Assembly (NCBI RefSeq): GCF_017743735.1
Contig: NZ_JAGHRO010000002.1
Coordinates: forward strand, 434,001-498,000
Source of the DNA: Shimia sp. R9_2
GTDB taxonomy: Bacteria; Pseudomonadota; Alphaproteobacteria; Rhodobacterales; Rhodobacteraceae
Direction: 5' to 3'
Length of the DNA: 64,000 nucleotides
In this document: piece after piece, positions 8,300 through 15,803 of the stretch
Numbering within the stretch: the first letter of the stretch is position 1
Layout of the letters: the number at the start of each line of letters is the position of its first letter
Program-made: the position numbers and the translations under genes
The notes under the pieces: generated by a model
The model's database searches: none
What the model was told of the DNA's origin: nothing
The model's input: only the letters and a program-made list of their open reading frames with translations

Positions 8300-10100
8300 G
8301 GGCGGCCTCCGGTTCTATCTGCGTTTCTTCGGCGTGGCGCGCCGCTGGCGGGGTCCACCAGGCCATCGGCACCAGTCGCGCAATCAACATCATATTGACC
8401 CCCAGCCAAAACAGGTTGACCCACAACAGCGGCGCGCTGAAGCCCGTGTGGCCGAGCGCGGTGCGCACAATACCAACAGCCGCGGCCCCGCTCATCAGGG
8501 CAAGCAGCACGAGATGGGGCAAAACATGCCGCAGCCCGCCGCCAACCAGCGGCAATTTGGGCGTGGGTGCAAATCGCGGCTTTTGCCCGTGCAGCACGCA
8601 AATGAGCGCATGCCAATGCACAGGGAGCGTGGCAACGCCAAGCACCCGCCCGGGCCCGACAGGGTACCCTTTGCAGGCCGCCAACATCGCCAGTTCCCCC
8701 AGCACCACCGCGGGCAGGAAATGCATAAAAAAGTCAAGGGAATAGGCTTTCACCGGCGTCACAGCGGTGGTCAGGGAAACCATCGGCGCAAGCAGGAGTA
8801 TCGGCGCCCAGAGGACATTGAGGTAGGACCAGAAGGTCGCACCGTAGTGCAGCTTCTGACGCCAGCTCAGGCCACGCCGGAAAATCGGGTTGTCATGCGC
8901 CGCAATATCAAAAGTGCCGCCCGCATATTTCAGGCGCTGCGCGGCCCAGGCGGTCAGGCTCATGGGCGACAACATCCGCGCCTCAACCTGCGGGTGGTAA
9001 ACACTTTTCCACCCTGCCGCCGCATCCTCATGCAGCAGGATCGAGGTATAAAGGTCCTCTGACACGTGAAACCGGTATGGCTGTAAAGGCAGCGCGCGCA
9101 GGCATGTCGCCACGGGCTGCATCAAACGTGTTTGCAACCGCCCCACCGCAGCCGATTTGCGCTTTATCGCCCCGGCAAAAACCGCTTCGCGCCGGTGGAT
9201 TGAGGCTGCCCCGCAACAAAATGCGGCGTTGTTCCGGTTGCGCCTGCGTTGAATGACGTCAAAAAACACAGTGGGATCTGCGAGGAAAGGGTCTGCCCCA
9301 ATCCGGCCGCGCCCGGTGATCCAGGTCAGCACAGCTGCGGCCAGCGTGACCAAGCGATGTGCAGGGGAGCCTCCTATGCGCCTGACAATCCAGTCAGACC
9401 AGCTCTCCCCCGGCGGCACATCATAAAACCAATGAGGCGTCTGCACCCAGGCGACCTGCGGATCAGAAAAATAGCCCAGCGTGTTTTGAAGAAAGCCCGG
9501 CAACAGCCGCGTGTCCGCATCGCAGATGACCACAAAGTCGCCCGATGTGCGCAGCAGCCCATTGCGCAGGTTGCCCGCTTTGAATCCCAGATTTTCACGT
9601 CGCGAAAAATACCCGATGCCGTGGTGCTTGGCCAATTGCGCCATGTCGGCCCGATCCCCATCGTCCAGCAACCAGACCTGCACGCGTATATCCTCGGGCG
9701 CGACGACCGCCTTTGCATCCGATATCGATGGGGCCACAACGGCCACATCCTCATCATAGGTCGTGATGAAGATATCCACGCTTTGCGGCGCAGGAGCACC
9801 TGATGCCGCCTCAAACGCCGCACTATCATAGGGCCGAGCGGGCGTGTCCCCTTCGTCCCAGAAATCAAAATAAAACAGCAGGGTTCCCAGAAAAAACAGT
9901 GTTTCGGCCGCGACCACCAGCACCGAGAACCCCAGCGCATCCGCGTTTAAAGACGCGCTCCAGCGCCACTGCAGATAATAGGCTCCGGCGGCAACAGCGC
10001 AGCCTGCCAAAAAATGCCAGATCGCGCGCTGGCGGGCGGACATCGGGGCAAACGCTGGCGGTTTGCGCCTCTCAAAAGCTGTGAAATACGGGCGCGTCAT
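8274..10100 (-). CDS. BcsA-like processive family 2 glycosyltransferase without PilZ domain
   Basis: This 608-residue inner-membrane polysaccharide synthase has N-terminal membrane helices (about 25-80), a cytosolic GT2 domain and C-terminal helices. The catalytic landmarks of the cellulose synthase superfamily are present: DDG (146-148), DAD (194-196), FCCG (294-297, usually FFCG), SED (347-349, usually TED) and QRLKY (388-392) in place of QxxRW. The protein ends soon after the last helix, so it lacks the c-di-GMP-binding PilZ domain of BcsA. It shares an operon with a nucleotidyltransferase, an acyltransferase and a DUF3131 protein. The product is probably a beta-glycan, but the sugar cannot be read from the sequence, so I do not call it bcsA. 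Confidence 0.85.
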   Translation of the reverse strand: MTRPYFTAFERRKPPAFAPMSARQRAIWHFLAGCAVAAGAYYLQWRWSASLNADALGFSVLVVAAETLFFLGTLLFYFDFWDEGDTPARPYDSAAFEAASGAPAPQSVDIFITTYDEDVAVVAPSISDAKAVVAPEDIRVQVWLLDDGDRADMAQLAKHHGIGYFSRRENLGFKAGNLRNGLLRTSGDFVVICDADTRLLPGFLQNTLGYFSDPQVAWVQTPHWFYDVPPGESWSDWIVRRIGGSPAHRLVTLAAAVLTWITGRGRIGADPFLADPTVFFDVIQRRRNRNNAAFCCGAASIHRREAVFAGAIKRKSAAVGRLQTRLMQPVATCLRALPLQPYRFHVSEDLYTSILLHEDAAAGWKSVYHPQVEARMLSPMSLTAWAAQRLKYAGGTFDIAAHDNPIFRRGLSWRQKLHYGATFWSYLNVLWAPILLLAPMVSLTTAVTPVKAYSLDFFMHFLPAVVLGELAMLAACKGYPVGPGRVLGVATLPVHWHALICVLHGQKPRFAPTPKLPLVGGGLRHVLPHLVLLALMSGAAAVGIVRTALGHTGFSAPLLWVNLFWLGVNMMLIARLVPMAWWTPPAARHAEETQIEPEAAHGACQLAT

Positions 10101-10179
10101 CAGGGCCTTACACCTTCATTTGGATCATTTTGTTTGGCGCAAGCGACTGGATGCAGCTTTGTGCATCGTCTCTTGGGGC

Positions 10180-10992
10180 TCAGCGGCCATTGACCTTCTG
10201 ATGGTCGCGCACAAAGGCCTCTGCCACGCGCAAAATGGCATCCCGTTCAGTGCCGCTGTGATCACGCGCGGAGGAGCCTGTGGAAAAGGACCAGACGCCA
10301 GCGGCGACCTTGATGCGCGGATCGCGGGTCAGCAGAACATCCTGAGAAAGAGAGGCAAACACCGAGTATTGGTAGTCACACAGGTCCTCCGGATCAGAAA
10401 ACGAGAAATAGAGGTTCAGTGTGGGCTGCCCGTCAAGCGAAGGAAGCGCGTCTTTATCGACCACCTCTATCCCCGCGGCCTGCAGCTTGCGCACAAACGT
10501 CGTGTGCAGCGAAGGCCCGAAGTCTGCCGAAAACCCGGGGGGGGCTTTCAGCCCGGTCAAATCAAGATGCAGCGCGTCAACGCCGCGCAAAACCTCGCCC
10601 TTCTCAGATTTGGGCAAGGCCATGGGATCAAATCCAAGCGCCGCCTCGATCTGATTTTTGCGACATATGTTGGGAGCCTCGGCGTGATCTTTTGGCAGCT
10701 CGGCAGCTTTGTGCAGGCCACCTTGCAATCCGAACAACCGGTAAATGAAGCCGGTGTTGTTGGTGGTCAGGGGGCGGCTGGAATAGCTTTTGAGTTCAAC
10801 GCATTGCGCACCGTTCGGACAATGGCGTCCAGCAAATTTGACCCTCTCCCACAACAGCCAGAACCGATCCTGCGTGAGTGCTGGATTTGAGACACCTACG
10901 CCTGACTGCGCGCTGGCGGGCTGCGCAAATGCGCCCCACAAGAGACAACTCAGCACCGCGGCGCATAAGACCGAACCGGACCACAGTCTCAT
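10180..10992 (-). CDS. periplasmic protein of unknown function
   Basis: This 270-residue protein starts with a signal peptide (about residues 1-29, ending PASAQ). The mature part holds four Cys in the visible CPNGAQC, NICRK and DLCDY segments, which suggests disulfides. It ends with a helical TERDAILRVAEAFVRDH stretch. No family was recognised. The ATG at 10992 overlaps the stop of the upstream nucleotidyltransferase (TGATG), which decides this start over a longer in-frame ATG at 11112. It lies between the nucleotidyltransferase and the synthase in one operon, so a role in polymer export or in synthase assembly is plausible. Confidence 0.75.
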   Translation of the reverse strand: MRLWSGSVLCAAVLSCLLWGAFAQPASAQSGVGVSNPALTQDRFWLLWERVKFAGRHCPNGAQCVELKSYSSRPLTTNNTGFIYRLFGLQGGLHKAAELPKDHAEAPNICRKNQIEAALGFDPMALPKSEKGEVLRGVDALHLDLTGLKAPPGFSADFGPSLHTTFVRKLQAAGIEVVDKDALPSLDGQPTLNLYFSFSDPEDLCDYQYSVFASLSQDVLLTRDPRIKVAAGVWSFSTGSSARDHSGTERDAILRVAEAFVRDHQKVNGR

Positions 10993-12503
10993 CACAAGCT
11001 CCCGACACGCGGCAAGTCGACAGGGGCTTGCGCGACTTCGGCGTGGGTAACCCCTTCCATCGGCACAGCGCTTGTTGTGCCGCCATCTGCAAAGCGGTGG
11101 TCGATGGCCCAATCGGCCGAAACAATCATGTCGCTGAGCCAGGTCCCCAGGGCGACGGCAGTGTTCGGCATCAGGATCGAGCGCTGTACCAGCGCGCGGG
11201 GAGCGACCCTGGCGCCCGCGCCGACCACCGTGGGCCCGTCAAGTTTCGCGCCTGCCAAAACCTTTGCACCGGGGCCGATATAACAAGGCCCCACCACCAC
11301 CGCGCGCGCAGACAGCTCCGCCCCCGGCGCCAGCCAGACATGGCGCCGCACCTCTTGGGCCTCAGGAGAGACGCCCGCGATCAAGCCGCGCAACGCTTTG
11401 GAGACAGCGGCGAAATAGTCCTTGGGGCAGCCGATATCGACCCAGTCAAATGGGGCCTCATACACCTGCAGCGCTGCGCCTGATTTCAAGATTTCCGGCA
11501 AAAGATGCTGCGCGATATCAAGCCCCTGCATAGACGCATCAGGTAAGGTAAAACGGGAGCTGAGATGGCGCAGCGCGCTGGGTTTCATGACATAGATGCC
11601 AGTGCTTGCCAGCCGTGATTGCGTTTGCTCCGACGCAGGCTTTTCCACAAAATGCGTGATGCGCCCGCGCGCATCTGCTTCAATGATCCCGTATTTATGC
11701 ACCTCCTCATGCGGCACAGACGTGGCCGCCACCGTGACCTCCGCCCCGCTTGCGCGGTGCTGCGCCATCATCTCTGCAAGATCAATATTGATGATCGCAT
11801 CCCCGCAGAAAACAAAGAAATCCTCTTCAAATGCAGCGCATTGCGCCTGCAACGCCAAAAGTGTGCCAGCAGAACCGAGCGGCGCAGGCTGCCAGCGCCG
11901 ATTGACAAACTGCCCCTCGTTAAAGAACTGGATGCTGCGGTGGGCAGTGGTTTTGAAACGGGTATGAAACTGCGGCCCCAGATGACCCGGGTTGAGGATA
12001 AAATCCCGCAGGCCAAAACTCTCCAAATGCCGCATCACATGTTCAATCACCGGCTGCCCAAGCAGATCCACCAGCGGTTTTGGCGTGTCATGTGAAATTG
12101 GCGCCATCCGGCTGCCAGCGCCCGCAACAAGCAGCACCGATTTGACACCGGCCAACTGGCAGGCACGAAACGCGGGATGGGCCAAGGCCTCCTTGCGCGT
12201 GTCAAACAGGCTCAGAAGTGGCGCAATGCCAAGCTTGTGGATCTCGGCTTTCACAGCGGGTTGCGCGCCGAAAAAGGCAATGCTGCCGTTGGATTTGGTC
12301 GCGCTCTGAAACTCCAAAAGCGCTGCGAGGCCGGAGACAGCGGCGCGGCGCACCCCGCTTAGATCCACCAGATGGGCAAAACGCCCGCGCTCTTCCGCCG
12401 CCATCTGTGCCTTTCGCAGGGCGGCAAAATCGGCTGATGTCAAACGGCTTGTGGCCACTTTCATCACGGAAATCATGCCAAGGTCTTCGCTTGTGGTGAG
12501 CAT
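10992..12503 (-). CDS. STAS domain fused to a sugar-phosphate nucleotidyltransferase
   Basis: This 503-residue protein has an N-terminal STAS domain (about 1-112; VDLSGV at 46-51, then SGLAALLEF), a nucleotidyltransferase domain (about 120-365; GAGSRM at 128-133, PKP at 141-143, later DWVDIG) and a C-terminal hexapeptide beta-helix (about 400-480). The enzyme part should make an NDP-sugar for the locus, in the manner of GlmU/ManC/glucose-1-phosphate nucleotidyltransferases. The STAS domain has Ala55-Val56 where SpoIIAA has the Asp-Ser pair containing the phosphoacceptor. AAGGAGG seven bases before the ATG at 12503 fixes the start; longer in-frame starts run through the upstream gene. The fusion is unusual. 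Confidence 0.85.
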   Translation of the reverse strand: MLTTSEDLGMISVMKVATSRLTSADFAALRKAQMAAEERGRFAHLVDLSGVRRAAVSGLAALLEFQSATKSNGSIAFFGAQPAVKAEIHKLGIAPLLSLFDTRKEALAHPAFRACQLAGVKSVLLVAGAGSRMAPISHDTPKPLVDLLGQPVIEHVMRHLESFGLRDFILNPGHLGPQFHTRFKTTAHRSIQFFNEGQFVNRRWQPAPLGSAGTLLALQAQCAAFEEDFFVFCGDAIINIDLAEMMAQHRASGAEVTVAATSVPHEEVHKYGIIEADARGRITHFVEKPASEQTQSRLASTGIYVMKPSALRHLSSRFTLPDASMQGLDIAQHLLPEILKSGAALQVYEAPFDWVDIGCPKDYFAAVSKALRGLIAGVSPEAQEVRRHVWLAPGAELSARAVVVGPCYIGPGAKVLAGAKLDGPTVVGAGARVAPRALVQRSILMPNTAVALGTWLSDMIVSADWAIDHRFADGGTTSAVPMEGVTHAEVAQAPVDLPRVGSL

Positions 12504-12517
12504 GTTTGCCTCCTTGA

Positions 12518-13657
12518 TCAAATCGGTTGTGAGCGCGCAGCACGCGAGATTTGGGGAAATCGACCCAGACCAATGGTCCATCCCAGCCATCGGGAGCGGC
12601 CAAGCAGCCAGACAAACCCAAGAGTCATCGGCAAGGTCCACAGGAACTCCACCCCGATCAACGCGATGGGTGGCAGGTGGCTGTCTTTCAATGCAACTTC
12701 TGCGAGGTCGAGAAAGATCGGGTGACACAGGTAGATGCCAAAGGTGTATTTCGCGACCTTGGAAATCCAACTTGGCCAAGCCCTGTGCCCCAGGCACATA
12801 CATATAAACAGCAGCGCAATCGGCATCAGATAGTCGGCCCAAAAGCCCGGCGCATAGGCAAAATCCCATTGCCCTGTGACGATAACATCGGAAATCGCCA
12901 CCAGTTTGAACGCAAAAAGCCCCACAGCAAAAAGCAGCACCGGCCCAAGCCACTCCTCGCGCTCAGGCGCTTCGGACCGCCGCCAGAGCCCCAAAATCGC
13001 GGCCGCCGCAAGCCCATAGCCGGTATAGGTCGCCACTTTGGCCAGTCGCACGATGTAAGGCAGGATATCCGCGCCCCAGAACATCTTGAAGATCACCGGG
13101 TCAAGCACCTGTTTCATCAGCAAAAACACCACTGCGAACAGGCCAAAAATCGGTGCTTTTTCCGCCGCGCGGTAGGCTGGGTAAAACAACAAAAGCGCAA
13201 ACAGCGTTGGGATGAAATGCATGTGATACTTCACATTGCCCAGCAGCAGAAAACCAACCCAGCTTTGCCAGGCCGCAAGCTCCGCCCATTCGGGCGAAAA
13301 ATACCCCAGCGCGTCAGCTTTGATCAGCCCATAAAACGCAAAGAAGACTGTCCAGAAAACGAACGGCACCAGCAGCCTGCGCGCCTGTTCCTTTATGGTC
13401 GCACCATAGCCGCGCGGACGGCACTCAAGCGCCATCAACAGCAGGAAGATCGAGATCATCAGAAAGAGCTCAGTGCGCGCAGTATAGAGCACCGCACGGA
13501 TCAACATCGGGGCAACCCGTTCTGACGGCGTCGCATCCGGAAACGGCTGCCCATGGGCATCCGCCGTGACATGTAATCCAACCATTGAAAGCCCGGCAAA
13601 GAGACGCATCGCGTCAATCCACGTGTGCCGGTTGGCCAATTGACCTTCTGCAACCAT
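12518..13657 (-). CDS. acyltransferase-3 family membrane protein (polysaccharide O-acyltransferase)
   Basis: About 379 residues with roughly ten hydrophobic helices. The N-terminus shows the family pattern WIDAMRLFAGLSMVGLHVTAD, with the His expected in the first helix, followed by ARTELFLMISIFLL. Such OafA/ExoZ-type enzymes move acetyl or succinyl groups onto extracytoplasmic sugars. It is the first gene of the minus-strand operon, 14 bases before the STAS-nucleotidyltransferase gene, so it probably decorates the polymer made by the synthase. The start is uncertain: no strong ribosome site precedes the ATG at 13657, and a longer ATG exists at 13714. Confidence 0.8.
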   Translation of the reverse strand: MVAEGQLANRHTWIDAMRLFAGLSMVGLHVTADAHGQPFPDATPSERVAPMLIRAVLYTARTELFLMISIFLLLMALECRPRGYGATIKEQARRLLVPFVFWTVFFAFYGLIKADALGYFSPEWAELAAWQSWVGFLLLGNVKYHMHFIPTLFALLLFYPAYRAAEKAPIFGLFAVVFLLMKQVLDPVIFKMFWGADILPYIVRLAKVATYTGYGLAAAAILGLWRRSEAPEREEWLGPVLLFAVGLFAFKLVAISDVIVTGQWDFAYAPGFWADYLMPIALLFICMCLGHRAWPSWISKVAKYTFGIYLCHPIFLDLAEVALKDSHLPPIALIGVEFLWTLPMTLGFVWLLGRSRWLGWTIGLGRFPQISRAARSQPI

Positions 13658-13813
13658 GCAGCGCACCCATACAAACAAACAACAGGGTCCATACTGCCCA
13701 AGAGGCGTGAACAAAACATAAACATATGTAATTTCACCGCATGCGGCACCTATTTCGAGGATTTACAAAAATTCAACGACTTGTCGGGACAATTTATCCA
13801 AGGAGTGCTCGTT

Positions 13814-14338
13814 ATGCGGTTGTTTGGTTATGTCTGCCTGTTGGCGGCGATTGGGTTTTGCTCACCTGTTCTGGCGATGAGTGAGTCAGAGATTTGCGCA
13901 CAAATCATGCGGGAATATGGTGTGCGTGCGGATCAATGCGCCGATGCGCCCGATGCGCAGCCGCAGCGCGTTGTGACAACAGAGCTGTCAGCGGACATTC
14001 TGGAGAGCCATATTTTCTTCGCAAAAGGAGGCACCGCGCTGGATGGTGACGCGCGCTTGCAACTGGCCGCCCTGGCCGCGGTCCTCAATGCAGCGCCGAT
14101 GCAAACCGCCTGTCTGCGCCTGATCGGCCATTCTGACACCAGCGGCGGCGCAAACGCCAATCAGGCCTTGGCGCTCAAACGCGCAGAGGTGGTGGCCGCC
14201 TCCCTCAGGGCCTCCATGGCGGATGGCAGCCGGATCAAAGAGGTCATTTCAATGGGGGAAAGCCAACCGCTGGACAGCCTGCCGGGGAGTTCCCCTCTGA
14301 ACCGGCGTGTGGAAATCCGTGCCAAAACATGCCCCTAA
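13814..14338 (+). CDS. OmpA-family peptidoglycan-binding protein
   Basis: This 174-residue protein has a signal peptide (about 1-21, ending SPVLA) and a C-terminal OmpA-like domain (about 60-172). The domain shows HIFFAKGGTAL, LIGHSDTSGG, the ALKRAEVVAASL helix and the terminal NRRVEI. OmpA domains bind peptidoglycan non-covalently and fix envelope machines to the cell wall. AGGAG at 13801-13805 selects the ATG at 13814. It is transcribed away from the acyltransferase operon through a shared AT-rich promoter region, so it may anchor the polysaccharide apparatus or be co-regulated with it. Confidence 0.85.
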   Translation: MRLFGYVCLLAAIGFCSPVLAMSESEICAQIMREYGVRADQCADAPDAQPQRVVTTELSADILESHIFFAKGGTALDGDARLQLAALAAVLNAAPMQTACLRLIGHSDTSGGANANQALALKRAEVVAASLRASMADGSRIKEVISMGESQPLDSLPGSSPLNRRVEIRAKTCP

Positions 14339-14586
14339 GGCGCATGCAGGTGGGTCAAACGGATAGACCGTAACGTCCCCCTGCCCTTGCTCGCTGTCGT
14401 CCTAGGCAGCGCGAGGTAGCTCACCCCCTATTTGACGACCAGAAAGCTGACAAGGCAACCACAGCCACGGGCTTGAACCTTCGGCTGCGATCGCACACGC
14501 TGCACGACCGCGTCCTCAACCTGCCCCCTCAAATTAACCATAAATGTAAATTTCCCTTGCCAAGCACCGGCGCCCCCTCGGATATA

Positions 14587-14612
14587 TTAAGGTTAACGAT
14601 TATTAACCTTAA
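14587..14612. promoter_or_regulatory. perfect 10-bp inverted repeat at the GH16 start
   Basis: TTAAGGTTAA and TTAACCTTAA arms are separated by six bases. The right arm ends on the A of the first possible ATG of the GH16 gene. Position and perfect symmetry suggest an operator or a translation-blocking hairpin. No matching site was seen elsewhere in the locus, and the regulator is unknown. Confidence 0.45.
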
Positions 14613-15520
14613 TGCGGGGTGGAGACGGGGTGCGGATCTGGGGGCAACTGTATGCGTGGCTCAAAGCCGCATCGCGTCTCAGCGGCGCATATGCTGCCTC
14701 ATCAACCGCAACGCCTTCCCTGCAAGCCCGCAGAGCCACCTGCTCTTCTGTTTCGCTCGGAGCCTTGCTGATGTCGCTGGCCTCCACCTCGCTACACGCA
14801 GCCGAGCCACCGGGCGACCCAGCCAACGGGTTTCAGGCCCGCTTTGAGGCCGCCGCGCCGCCCGACTGGCAAGTGGCGCACTATGCCTTTTCACATCCCA
14901 TGTTTGACACCGATTGGTCCCGCGCAAATGTCGCCTTTAACAAGGGCCTTCATCTGACGCTGACGCCGCAAGCGGCCCGCGAAAACCGTTTTTCCGGCGG
15001 CTCCATCCGCCACACATCCCTCAGCCACTACGGGCGCTATGAGGCCACCATCCGGCCTGCCAAGGGCGGCGGTGTCGTGACCGGCTTCTTCACCTACACC
15101 GGCCCCTACTGCGGCGCGCGCCACGACGAAATCGACATCGAATTTCTGGGACAGGACACCACAACCATCAATCTCGCGTGGTTTGTGGACGGCCAACTCC
15201 ATGACCGCAAAGTGCCTTTGGGGTTTGATGCGGCAGAGCGCGCAGCGCGCTATGCCTTTGAGTGGCATCCAGACCGGCTGCGGTGGTTCGCGGGGGATCA
15301 TCTGTTGCTGGCGGTCACCGCAGAAGACGCCCCGCTACCTCAGGTCGCTGGCTACCTTTTTGCAAATCTCTGGGCGGTCGACAAAAGCCTGAAAGATTGG
15401 GCCGGTGAGGCGAAGGCGCAAACCACGGCGTCCGCCTTTGTGACCGACATCCGGTTTATCCCTTTGGCCCAGATTTCCAGCGTTCACACAGGCCGCAGCG
15501 ACCTCAACGCCATGCGCTAA
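14612..15520 (+). CDS. GH16-family endo-beta-glucanase, secreted
   Basis: Glycoside hydrolase family 16 (laminarinase/lichenase/ExoK type) of up to 302 residues. The catalytic motif EIDIE is present at 173-177 within HDEIDIEFLG, so the nucleophile and acid/base Glu are intact. Upstream GGSIRHTSLSHYGRYEATIRP and downstream AFEWHPDRLRWF are typical of the family. A hydrophobic signal segment ends near SLHAAEPP. The ATG at 14612 overlaps a palindrome and has no ribosome site; a GTG at 14630 five bases after GGAG is a good alternative. GH16 enzymes cut beta-1,3 or beta-1,3-1,4 glucans, so the enzyme hints at the polymer made by the neighbouring synthase. Confidence 0.85.
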   Translation: MRGGDGVRIWGQLYAWLKAASRLSGAYAASSTATPSLQARRATCSSVSLGALLMSLASTSLHAAEPPGDPANGFQARFEAAAPPDWQVAHYAFSHPMFDTDWSRANVAFNKGLHLTLTPQAARENRFSGGSIRHTSLSHYGRYEATIRPAKGGGVVTGFFTYTGPYCGARHDEIDIEFLGQDTTTINLAWFVDGQLHDRKVPLGFDAAERAARYAFEWHPDRLRWFAGDHLLLAVTAEDAPLPQVAGYLFANLWAVDKSLKDWAGEAKAQTTASAFVTDIRFIPLAQISSVHTGRSDLNAMR

Positions 15521-15563
15521 ACCCTTTTAAAAGGGCGCTTTTCCGTAAAGCAGGTGGGTGGGG

Positions 15564-15647
15564 TCAAACCCCCAACCAACTGGTCGCACTCAGCACGACC
15601 ACAGACAGCAGAACCAATGCAAAGAAGTGTTGAACTGACTTACTCAT
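15564..15647 (-). CDS. possible 27-residue single-helix membrane peptide
   Basis: An ATG at 15647 follows GGGAG by seven bases and opens 27 codons ending in TGA. The peptide is MSKSVQHFF followed by a hydrophobic stretch rich in Leu, Val and Ser and ending SWLGV. This looks like a one-helix membrane peptide or a short leader. It sits in the 283-bp gap between the GH16 and chemoreceptor genes, on the same strand as the chemoreceptor but downstream of its terminator. Such short reading frames also occur by chance. Confidence 0.4.
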   Translation of the reverse strand: MSKSVQHFFALVLLSVVVLSATSWLGV

Positions 15648-15750
15648 GACGTCGCTCCCATCCCCTTGGGGCCAAAAGACTCTCGCGAATCCAAGCTACC
15701 ATAAGAGTCGCCCAGAGAGGTTAATTTGTTTGAAATTGTCTGCAATGAGC

Positions 15751-15797
15751 AAAAAAAGACCGGAACACATGGGCGCGTTCCGGTCTTTGATTTTTTT
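15751..15797 (-). terminator. rho-independent terminator of the chemoreceptor gene
   Basis: A 12-bp perfect stem, AAAGACCGGAAC with GTTCCGGTCTTT (15755-15766 and 15777-15788), has A/T runs on both sides. It lies just past the stop of the chemoreceptor gene and could work in both directions. Confidence 0.85.
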
Positions 15798-15803
15798 GAA
15801 CGA

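Noticed and set aside
8274-10100. Naming the GT2 gene bcsA (cellulose synthase)
   Set aside because: PilZ is missing, QxxRW is altered and there is no bcsB, bcsC or bcsZ in the locus.
14530-14612. CtrA sites (TTAACCAT at 14534 and TTAA groups in the palindrome)
   Set aside because: The TTAA-N7-TTAA spacing is not met in the palindrome, and a single TTAACCAT half-site is too little.
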